This document shows, one piece after another, positions 6,255 to 14,000 of a stretch of DNA of 16,715 nt; position 1 is the stretch's first letter; the number at the start of each line of letters is the position of its first letter. The notes under the pieces were generated by a model, which was given only the letters and a program-made list of their open reading frames with translations, was not told where the DNA came from and did no database searches. This DNA is from Chrysiogenia bacterium (GTDB taxonomy: Bacteria; JAGRBM01): positions 1-16,715 of the forward strand of contig JAGRBM010000002.1 in NCBI GenBank assembly GCA_020434085.1. The letters run 5' to 3'. A program made the translations under genes and the position numbers.

Positions 6255-6776
6255 ATGAAGCAGGCAAGGCAACAAAGGGACGGTTTGCGCAACGCAGTCC
6301 TTGCGGTCGTGATGGGCGCGATGGTCCTCTTTGTCGGTGCCTGCGAAGAGGAAAAGGCGCCGGCAGCGCCTGCAACGCCGCCTCCGGCCAAGAAGGTCAA
6401 GGTTGAGGCGAAGCCCGAAGCCGCGCAGGCAGCCGAGGAAGCGGTGGAAGTGTTCGATTACCGCCCCGACATCCTGCCCGATCCGTTTGAGCCTTACGTC
6501 GAGATTCTCGATGAGGCCGACGGGATCAAGGGCCCCCTGGAATACTACGACTTGAGTGAAATCCACGTACTCGGAATCATTTCCGGGATTCGTGATGCAA
6601 GAGCGAAAGTGAAAGCTGGTGGAGATTACTACACCATCCGTCGTGGCACGCCGATCGGGAAGAACCACGGTCGTGTCATCGCGATTCGCACTGATGAGAT
6701 CATCATCAAGGAGCGTTATCGCGACGAAATCACGCGCGGATACAAGTACATCGAGACGAGCTTGAAAATGCAATAA
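6255..6776 (+). CDS. pilP: Type IV pilus assembly lipoprotein PilP
   Basis: A 173-residue lipoprotein that bridges PilN-PilO to the periplasmic N0 region of PilQ. It has a basic N-terminus, a hydrophobic stretch and a lipobox VGAC with Cys30, followed by EEE. A Pro/Ala/Lys-rich flexible linker (about residues 33-60) leads to the PilP beta domain: GPLEYYDLSEIHVLGII, ARAKVKAGGDYYTIRRGTPIG and KNHGRVIAIRTDEIIIKE. I chose ATG at 6255 because AAAGGGAAAG (6242-6251) lies just before it. ATG at 6234 or 6237 would add 6-7 residues and lacks a Shine-Dalgarno; the signal peptide works with either start. It is 72 bp after pilO, in the same operon. Confidence 0.95.
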   Translation: MKQARQQRDGLRNAVLAVVMGAMVLFVGACEEEKAPAAPATPPPAKKVKVEAKPEAAQAAEEAVEVFDYRPDILPDPFEPYVEILDEADGIKGPLEYYDLSEIHVLGIISGIRDARAKVKAGGDYYTIRRGTPIGKNHGRVIAIRTDEIIIKERYRDEITRGYKYIETSLKMQ

Positions 6777-6800
6777 CCGGATGGTGATTCCGGGGTGGGC

Positions 6801-6815
6801 AGCCGCCAGGCGGCT
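6801..6815 (+). other. Small hairpin between pilP and pilQ
   Basis: AGCCGC-CAG... folds against GCGGCT (6801-6815), within the 80-bp gap between pilP and pilQ. There is no T-tract, so it is not a classic terminator. It might stabilise or mark processing of the mRNA. Confidence 0.3.
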
Positions 6816-6856
6816 CCACAAGATGCTTTAGAAGGTTTCGGGTTTAGGAGAAAGCC

Positions 6857-9800
6857 ATGAGGGAAACGTGGAAACAGAGCTGGGTCGGCGCAATCGTCGC
6901 GATGTGCATGGTCGTGGGCCTGCTCGGCTGCGGTAGCAAGACGCCAGAGGCGCCGCCGGCTCCGGAGCGGAACCAGATCACGAGTATCGACGTCACGCCC
7001 GGACCTGACGGAGTGGAAGTCGCCATCAACGGCACGAGCGTTCCCGATGCCAAGATCTACAAGCTGACCGATCCGGTCCGGCTTGTGGTGGACATTGCCA
7101 ACAGCGATGTCTCGGCCATTTCTCCGACCATTGCCTCTACCAGCGACATGATCGAGGAAATCACCGTCAACGAGACTGCCGCGGGTGCCATCGCGCGCGT
7201 GCAGATTACGCTGACGGCGAACGCTCTTTATGAAAGCCGCGAGGAAGGCAATGCCCTGGTCGTCAGCATCAAGGGCGGCGAGGGCGGTGAGTTCGCCGAA
7301 GAACCGCCCGCGCCGGGAGCCGACGATTTCGCATTCGAAGAAGACATCAACGCCGAGGGCGAAACCGCCGCGGCCGAAGACGATCCATTCGCGGCCGAAG
7401 CCGACCCGTTTGCGGCCGAAGAAGATCCCTTCGCATCCGAAGAAGACCCCTTTGCGGCCGAGGGCGATCCCTTTGCCGAAGAGGCCTTCAGCTTTGAAGA
7501 AGAGCCCGCCGGTGACGAGTTCGCCGCTGTGGCAGCCGCTCCCGCCGCTGCCACGACCGAGAACGCGGGCCCGGCAACGACTGTGACCAGCGTCAGCGTC
7601 AATGGCGATCAACTCGTCATTACCGCCGATGGTGAGATTCAGGAGCATGATTCCTTCACGCTCGATAATCCCGAGCGCCTGGTTATCGACCTGCCGAACC
7701 TGACCAATGGAACCGGCAGCGAGAGCGCCGATGTCTCCAGCGCAACGGATGTAAACAGCGTTGTCATCAGCGAACTGCCCGATCGTGTGCGCATCATCGT
7801 TGAGCATCAGATTCCCAACTTCGAAGCCAATGTCGCCCGTGCGGGCAACCAGGTGACCGCCGGCCTCGGCGTTCCGCCCGCCGCCCCCGTGGCGGAGGCA
7901 GCCCCGGCAGCCGAAGAAGATTTCTTTGCCAGTGAAGAAGCCCCGGCCGAGGAAGCCTCCATGGCCATGGCGGAAGAACCCGCTGCGGAAGAGCCCGTTG
8001 ACGATTTCTTCGCCAGCGAGCCCGCGGCCGAGCCCGCCGCTGAAACCGCGATGGAAGAGGCGCCTGCCGAGGACGACCTTGGTGCCTTCGATTTCGATTC
8101 TGGCGCCGGTTCCGATACCGCCGCCGTGGCCGCCTACCCGGTTGCCGCCGCCGACACCACGCCCGAGAAGGTCGTGCGTGTGACGGGCGTCGACTTCCTG
8201 CCGGGCAAGGAGACCACCTCGGTGAAGATCAGCTATGCCGGCGACCTGCAGACCGAAGTGGTCGACAGCGCCGACACCGAAGTCACGGTGCGCGTGCTCA
8301 ACGCTACGCTCTCCCAGGATCTGATTCGCGCCCTCGATACCTCCCGCTACGTGGGACCGGTTTCGATGGTGAAGTCCTTTGTTGAAGCGGTTCCCGCCGG
8401 TGAACAGGGCCGTGTGGTCATTGCCCTGCGCGAGCGCACCCCCTATGAGCTGCGCCGCGAAGATGGTGCGCTCTATCTCGACTTCCCGACCAAGTCCGCT
8501 GCCAAGGGCGTGGCGGAGGCTGCACCCGCCGGTGAAGCGGCCGCCCCGAGCGTTGCGGTGGACGAGGTGGAAACCAACGTGGGCGAACTCGAGACCTTCG
8601 ACATCGGCAGCAGCGCCGCCGAAGACGTCGCGACCGATACCTTCTCTCTGGCCGGCACGCCCGCCGGGGAGCTGGACTCGGGCCAGACCTATCAGGGTCG
8701 CAAGATCTCGCTTGAATTCCGCGAGGCCGACATCCGCGACGTGCTGCAGCTCATCGCCGAGGTCAGCCAGCTCAACATCATTGCCGCTGCCGACGTGCAG
8801 GGCACGGTGTCCATCACCCTGAAGAACGTCCCCTGGGACCAGGCGCTGGACATCATTCTGGAGACCAACGGCCTGGGCAAGAAGGTGATCGGCAACGTGA
8901 TCCGCATTGCCCCGGCAGAGCAGCTTGCCGCCGAGGAAGAGGCTCGTCTGGCCGCCCAGCAGACGCAGGAACAGCTTGAGCCGCTGGCCTTCCAGATCGT
9001 TCCCGTCAACTACGCCGATGCCGGCGACCTGCAGCCGCGCATTCAGGAGATTCTCTCCCCGCGCGGCACGGTGACCGTCGATGAGCGCACCAACGCGCTG
9101 CTCATCAAGGACATCCGTCGCAGCATCGACCAGGCCATCGAGACCGTCCGCGCGCTGGATACCCAGACCGGTCAGGTGCTCATCGAGTCGCGCATCGTCA
9201 CGACGACCCTCACCTTCGCCCGCGAACTGGGTGTTCAGTGGGGCGGTCGTTTCCTCTCGAGCCCCTCGGTTGGCAACAACCTGGGCAACAACGTCATCCA
9301 GAACAACTTCCTGGTTGACCTGCCGGTGACCGGTGTCGGTCAGCGTGCGGGTTCCTCCATGGGCTTCAGCTTCGGCACCCTCTCGGACGCGTTCAATCTG
9401 GACGTGGTGCTCTCCGCGGTGGAGACCTCCGGTCAGGGCCGCCTGGTGGCCAGCCCGCGCATCTCGGTGCTCGACAACAAGGAAGCCGAGATCAAGACCG
9501 GTATTTCCGTGCCGATTACCACGGTACAGGGCGGCACGATTTCAACGACCTTCGTCGAGGCGGTGCTCGGTGTGAAGGTCAAGCCCCAGATCACCTCGGA
9601 TAACTCGGTGATCATGGACCTCGATGTGTTCGACAACACGATCAACGTCGCCATCCCCACGGCGTTCGGTAACCCGGCCATCAACAAGAACGAGGCCAAT
9701 ACCGAGCTCCTGGTGCGTGACGGCCACACGGTCGTGATCGGTGGCATTGTGCGGGTGCAGGACGGTTTCAACGAGATCGCCGTGCCCTATTTCAACAAGA

Positions 9801-9895
9801 TTCCCTTCCTCGGTTACATGTTCCGCACCCGGGAATGGAGCGACGAGCGTCAGGAGATCCTGATCTTCATGACTCCGCAGATTGTGCGTAACTAG
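6857..9895 (+). CDS. pilQ: Type IV pilus secretin PilQ, predicted lipoprotein with three AMIN-like domains
   Basis: A 1012-residue secretin that forms the outer-membrane pore for the pilus. The N-terminus has a basic start, a hydrophobic stretch and a strong lipobox GLLGC (Cys25), with Gly at +2. In order: AMIN 1 (about 41-135), an acidic linker with five DPFAxEx heptads (176-210), AMIN 2 (about 241-325), an Ala/Glu/Pro linker, AMIN 3 (about 438-540), another linker, the N0/STN domain from about 617 (ISLEFREADIRDVLQLIAEV), N1 (about 710-775, VPVNYADAGDLQPRI) and the secretin beta-barrel to the end. Signatures include LVASPRISVLDN, VIGGIVR and VPYFNKIPFLGYMFR. It is longer than the 700-900 residues usual for PilQ because of the extra AMIN domain and linkers. 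AGGAG (6845-6849) supports the ATG. AMIN domains typically bind peptidoglycan. Confidence 0.97.
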   Translation: MRETWKQSWVGAIVAMCMVVGLLGCGSKTPEAPPAPERNQITSIDVTPGPDGVEVAINGTSVPDAKIYKLTDPVRLVVDIANSDVSAISPTIASTSDMIEEITVNETAAGAIARVQITLTANALYESREEGNALVVSIKGGEGGEFAEEPPAPGADDFAFEEDINAEGETAAAEDDPFAAEADPFAAEEDPFASEEDPFAAEGDPFAEEAFSFEEEPAGDEFAAVAAAPAAATTENAGPATTVTSVSVNGDQLVITADGEIQEHDSFTLDNPERLVIDLPNLTNGTGSESADVSSATDVNSVVISELPDRVRIIVEHQIPNFEANVARAGNQVTAGLGVPPAAPVAEAAPAAEEDFFASEEAPAEEASMAMAEEPAAEEPVDDFFASEPAAEPAAETAMEEAPAEDDLGAFDFDSGAGSDTAAVAAYPVAAADTTPEKVVRVTGVDFLPGKETTSVKISYAGDLQTEVVDSADTEVTVRVLNATLSQDLIRALDTSRYVGPVSMVKSFVEAVPAGEQGRVVIALRERTPYELRREDGALYLDFPTKSAAKGVAEAAPAGEAAAPSVAVDEVETNVGELETFDIGSSAAEDVATDTFSLAGTPAGELDSGQTYQGRKISLEFREADIRDVLQLIAEVSQLNIIAAADVQGTVSITLKNVPWDQALDIILETNGLGKKVIGNVIRIAPAEQLAAEEEARLAAQQTQEQLEPLAFQIVPVNYADAGDLQPRIQEILSPRGTVTVDERTNALLIKDIRRSIDQAIETVRALDTQTGQVLIESRIVTTTLTFARELGVQWGGRFLSSPSVGNNLGNNVIQNNFLVDLPVTGVGQRAGSSMGFSFGTLSDAFNLDVVLSAVETSGQGRLVASPRISVLDNKEAEIKTGISVPITTVQGGTISTTFVEAVLGVKVKPQITSDNSVIMDLDVFDNTINVAIPTAFGNPAINKNEANTELLVRDGHTVVIGGIVRVQDGFNEIAVPYFNKIPFLGYMFRTREWSDERQEILIFMTPQIVRN
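7382..7486 (+). repeat. Five 21-bp units encoding DPFAxEx heptads within pilQ
   Basis: The units start at 7382, 7403, 7424, 7445 and 7466 and encode DPFAAEA, DPFAAEE, DPFASEE, DPFAAEG and DPFAEEA. Synonymous codons vary between units (GAT/GAC, CCA/CCG/CCC, TTC/TTT), so the protein repeat is kept while the DNA has drifted. It lies in the acidic linker after AMIN 1. Confidence 0.85.
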
Positions 9896-9931
9896 CTGAA
9901 TCGATTGCAGTTTTTAGAGGACTGGACGGAC

Positions 9932-10594
9932 ATGGACAAGAATTGTAATATGAGAGCGGGTTTCCAGAACATAAGCCATTGGATGCGAGCGGCAAAAAGC
10001 TTCTCAGCGCTCCTTGTTGCCTTGGTGGCGATCAGCTTGGCCAGTTGCGGCGAGCCCGCTGCGCCCGGTCTGGGCTCGGTTTCGATCAACAACGGCGAAA
10101 CCATCGAGTACGAGTTCACCAGTACCCCTACAGGCGGCGGCACGACCTGCAACATGGTTGGAGCAGCCCTGTATATTCAGCTCATCGTGAGCAAGGAAGA
10201 CGCCGACCTCGGGCAGATCGAATTCGGTTCGGACACGGTTCTCGACAACTTCGGCGGCGCGCCGAATGTGGAGCCGGTGACCAACGCACTGGTAACCATC
10301 TTTGGAATCGATTCCGACCTGGTCGTTCAGCACTCCACGAGTTCGCTGGCCAACTTCTTCATCGATCCGGGCCTCGTGCTGGGTACGCAGACCGGCAGTG
10401 CGCTGGTGCGCACCGGCGACGACGGCGTCTCGTATCTGGTGATTTCAGTCGATCCCATCAACGGGACCGACGCGTTCGGCGTCGATTTTTCAGCGGTTCC
10501 GACGGGTTCGAGCTTTACGCGGCAAGTGGCGGTCGTGCCTTCCTCCCCGTCGGGCGAGGGCATGGAAGTCATCATGACGTTCAGCTGCAACTAG
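9932..10594 (+). CDS. Predicted lipoprotein of unknown function downstream of pilQ
   Basis: A 220-residue predicted lipoprotein. A hydrophobic stretch ALLVALVAISLASC ends in lipobox LASC (Cys39), with Gly at +2. The mature part looks all-beta: short alternating strands (SVSINNGETIEYEF, ALYIQLIVSK, SYLVISVDP, QVAVVPSS, MEVIMTFSC) with many Asp, Gly and Thr turns. Two mature cysteines, C73 (GGGTTCNMV) and C219 (next to last residue), could form a disulfide that closes the domain. There are no TPR repeats, so it does not resemble the PilF/PilW/Tgl pilotins. I do not recognise the family. ATG at 9932 has AGAGGA (9916-9921) upstream; ATG at 9950 or 9983 would give shorter signal peptides. It starts 36 bp after pilQ with no terminator between, so it is probably in the pil operon and may act with the secretin or the large lipoprotein that follows. 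Confidence 0.8.
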   Translation: MDKNCNMRAGFQNISHWMRAAKSFSALLVALVAISLASCGEPAAPGLGSVSINNGETIEYEFTSTPTGGGTTCNMVGAALYIQLIVSKEDADLGQIEFGSDTVLDNFGGAPNVEPVTNALVTIFGIDSDLVVQHSTSSLANFFIDPGLVLGTQTGSALVRTGDDGVSYLVISVDPINGTDAFGVDFSAVPTGSSFTRQVAVVPSSPSGEGMEVIMTFSCN

Positions 10595-11014
10595 CGGACA
10601 CGGGCGGCGAGGCAGGGAACGCATGGAGTCCGCAGCGCCGCCTGGAATGCCGGGACGTCTCCGACGGGACGACCCAGGCAGGCACAATTGAGGATGAAAC
10701 CAGAGGTGGGGGGCTACCTGATAGCAGGGTTGTCCCCCGTCTTGGCGTTTGGAGAAAATCACGCGTGAGCCCAATCACCATGGGGGTGAGAGGGGGCGAG
10801 GTTTTCTCTCGTTGCGTACATCTCAGGGGGGTGTGCGCCGTTTGACCAGCAGGGACGCGGCATTCAGGGCCGCGTGCCTCTGAAACCCGCTCAGGGAGCG
10901 GCGATTTGGAGAAGGGTAGTTCGAGTGGATTACTCCGGGAAGCGTGCTAGTATGTGGAAATCAGTAGGTTTTTTGGGCGTGAGTAGTTCCCGTGCCTTGG
11001 GCAGGGGGGGATTC
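10595..11014 (+). other. Gene-free, hairpin-rich stretch before the large lipoprotein gene
   Basis: No gene is seen over about 420 bp. Inverted repeats include GGCGGCG/CGCCGCC (10603-10609 with 10636-10642), the perfect palindrome TCACGCGTGA (10759-10768), TCACC/GGTGA just after it, and two hairpins at 10855-10901. A TAGTAT at about 10948-10953 could be a -10 element but has no good -35. An AGGGGGGG box (11003-11010) precedes the ATG at 11015. The stretch may be a structured leader or the 3' end of the pil transcript. Confidence 0.45.
10855..10901 (+). other. Candidate H-type pseudoknot plus hairpin upstream of the large gene
   Basis: Stem 1 pairs ACGCGGC (10855-10861) with GCCGCGT (10869-10875). 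Its loop holds TTCAG (10863-10867), complementary to CTGAA (10880-10884) just 3' of the stem, the geometry of an H-type pseudoknot. A second hairpin follows directly: CCGCTC-AGG-GAGCGG (10887-10901). The 5-bp loop pairing could occur by chance. It matches no known riboswitch that I recognise. Confidence 0.3.
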
Positions 11015-14000
11015 ATGAACTCAGGTTTTGCTGCGCTCAAAAAGGGCGCACTCAGGATGGGTGCGCTCGCCGCGCTGATTGTATTTTCCTTCATTTCCTC
11101 CGGCTGTAGCAGTAGCGGACCCGGCGTCGGCGGCGTGGATACGACGACGACGACGAGCGGCCGACTCGCGTTTGCTGGAGAGTGGAGCGTCCTCACTCCC
11201 GGACCCGACAACACGTTGGGAACGGCTGATGACGTGGTGGTTGCGCTGCGCAATCCGCCGGTACCGCCCAACAAGTGGGCCGACGCCGTGCCGCTTCCCC
11301 CCTTTGGCGTGCAGGTGCGCGATGCGTTCGGAAATCCTCTGGCCTTCAACTCGGCCATCGGCTCCACGGAGATTCGGATGTCGGTCTTTTCCCAGACCGA
11401 CCCGGGCGATCAGTTCGAACCGGCAACCTTCGTCAATCCCGGTGTTGCCACCGAAAACTTCAGCTTGACCTTCCAGGTTCGCATCATCGCATCGGTTGCG
11501 AACACGAACTACACCATCAACATCGTCTCCAACGATCAGGGAACGGAAACCACCGACTCGGCTACCGTCACGACGCCGGGCGCGCCGCCGACGATTGTCG
11601 CCCTTCGCGACTCCCTGGTGGCGGCTCTCAATGCTGCTCCGACCGACGCGGTGGTCACGGCTTACCCGCACCCGACGCGTGCCGATACGATTTTCATTCA
11701 GGCCGACGACGGCGAGCTTCTTCCCAGCAGTCTGCTCTCGCCTGCGCAGAAGGCCGCGACCCAGTCCATGTCCGTGACCGTCGGTGGCACGAACATGACG
11801 CCGACACTTCTCAATCCGCCGCTTTCCCACGTGGCGCTGATCGACGGTGTTTTCTATGACGCCGACGACGCCGACCTGGATGCCAACGGCGAGCAGCTCG
11901 TTCTCTATGCAATCACGGCGGCCAACGCCGGCCTCTCGCCGATCAATAATCAGCAACTGCTGATCGGGCAGGGGACGCCGAATATCACCAGCAAGCTGGT
12001 GTTCGTGACCGATCCACCCGACAATGTGATTGCCGGTGAAACGGCGATCACATTCAACGTCCAGGCGCAGGATACCTTCAACACGCCGATCACGGACGAT
12101 CAAACAACAATCGTTGGCGTGCAGGTCCGCGATGCCGAAGGCGATCTGATCATCGACAACGGCATGACGCAGACGGTTTGCACCTCGAGCGAGCTCGATC
12201 CAGCCATGGCGCCCTGCCGTTTTACCCTGGTCGATGGCGAGGGCTCATTGCCGAACCTGTACTATACAGGCTCGGATGCCTTCACGCTGGTGTTGGTCGG
12301 TCTTCGTGATTCCGACATGGCGCTGCTCGATCCCCTGACCTTTGACATCACGGCCCAGCCCGGGACCGCCACGCAGCTTGTGTTTGCCGACAACCCCGAC
12401 ATCAACGGCGCCGTGCTCTCGCCCGGCTCCGTCACTCAGACCGCGGGAGCCCCCTGGCTGGGCGGGCCGCAGTTTGTTACAACCCGACGTCCCGAGGTCC
12501 ACATCCTCGATGCCATCGGAAACATCGTCGACGACAGCGTGACCCAGTTGGAGCTTGTCGCCGTCGATACGGGCACCATGGAGGTGCTCGATCTCGATGG
12601 CGCCGGACCGACCGCAGCCAGCTCGGGCGTTCTCGTTTTCGACAGCGTAATTTCCGAACGGGCCACGGTTGCCGATGTTCAGGTTCGCAGCGCTTCGGGC
12701 GTGACTCGTTCCAATGAGCTGCACGGGCTTGGTGACGGCGCCACGACGAATTTCAGCTTCACGCTGGAACCCGCGACCTTCAATCAGAACACCATCATGC
12801 CGACCACCGTCCGAATCACGGACGGCATCGCAGGCATTACGCAGGTCATCGTTGATACGAATGGTGACGGCACGCTCTATGACATGGGCACGATGACCGT
12901 GCGCGGCACGGTCGACTACGACACCGGTGACGTGAATGTGCTCTTCGGCACCGCGCCGGCCAACGGTCAGCAGATCGTGGCAACGTATTCATTCGTGCTT
13001 CGTCTGGATGATCCGGGTGTGGTGATTCAACCCGATGAGCCCACGCAGCTCGGCTTCCCCCAGTATCCCTTGGTTGAGCGGCCTCTTACGGTCCAGGAAG
13101 CCGGCGCGCTCTGGCAGCGCGGCATCCCCCAGACAACCACGGGGGAGGCGCTCATCTATCAGGATCTCAGCCCCGTGACGGGCGATGGCGGTCCGGGGCC
13201 CTACGGCACCGCGATGAACCCCATCGAGTTCATCAACACGCTTTCTCGCGTTGTGCCCGGTTCGGTTCAGATCACAGCGATGGACGACATGGGTGGAACC
13301 CTGTTTGCTTCCGACAACGGCGTCGGTGGCTTCAACGGCAACATTCTTCCCGGTGCGACCATCGATTATGAAACCGGCCAGATTGTCGGCCTGACCTTCA
13401 GCTCGAACGTGATGAATGCCAGCGCCATGAGCGCGACCTATGATTCGTTGGCGGGCGCGCCGATCATCCTGCAGGTGCAGGACCAGTTCGGCAACCTCGT
13501 TGACGACCAGAACGCGCAGATTGTTGCGACGCTTTCGAGCGGCACGGGCAACCTGCTTGGCACGACGACAGTGAATACCTTCAACGGCGAAGCTGTGTTC
13601 GGTAACCTTCGCTACGACCTGGCGGAAGTCGTGACCGTCCTCTTCACGGATGCCGGCGGTAACCTGACGGCCCGGACCACGGGACCCATCACCATTACTC
13701 CCAGCACCGGCGCGCGCATTGTCTTTGGAACACCGCCGCGCTCGAGTGAGCCCGTTGACTCGGTCTGGCAGGGCTTCACGATCGAAGTGCAGGACCAGTT
13801 CGGCAACCTGGTTGCCACCGACAATTCCAGCGTGATCGAGCTGACGCTCAGCGCTCCCGGCGGTACGCTCAGCCAGGGCATGGCCGTTGCGGCGCCCGAG
13901 GTGATCGGCGTAGGCACCGGCGCGAGCGGGCAGGAATTCAGCGCGATTGCGCTTGCTTCTTCGCCGGTGGTCCCGAATTCAATAACGCTGACAGCTGACC

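Noticed and set aside
7382-7486. CRISPR-like or non-coding tandem repeat
   Set aside because: The 21-bp units lie in frame inside pilQ, have no unique spacers, and vary only as a coding repeat would.
6716-7807. Minus-strand open frame opposite pilP/pilQ
   Set aside because: It spans two certain genes and has Gly/Phe/Arg repeats that simply mirror the DPFAxEx coding repeat.
10855-10901. c-di-GMP (GEMM) riboswitch
   Set aside because: The GGGACGC-like string is present, but the conserved GCACAGGGCAAACC and CGCAAAGCC cores are not.
11021-12103. Minus-strand open frame of 360 codons
   Set aside because: It is antisense to the start of the large lipoprotein and has a low-complexity Arg/Gly/Val product, typical of shadow frames in GC-rich genes.
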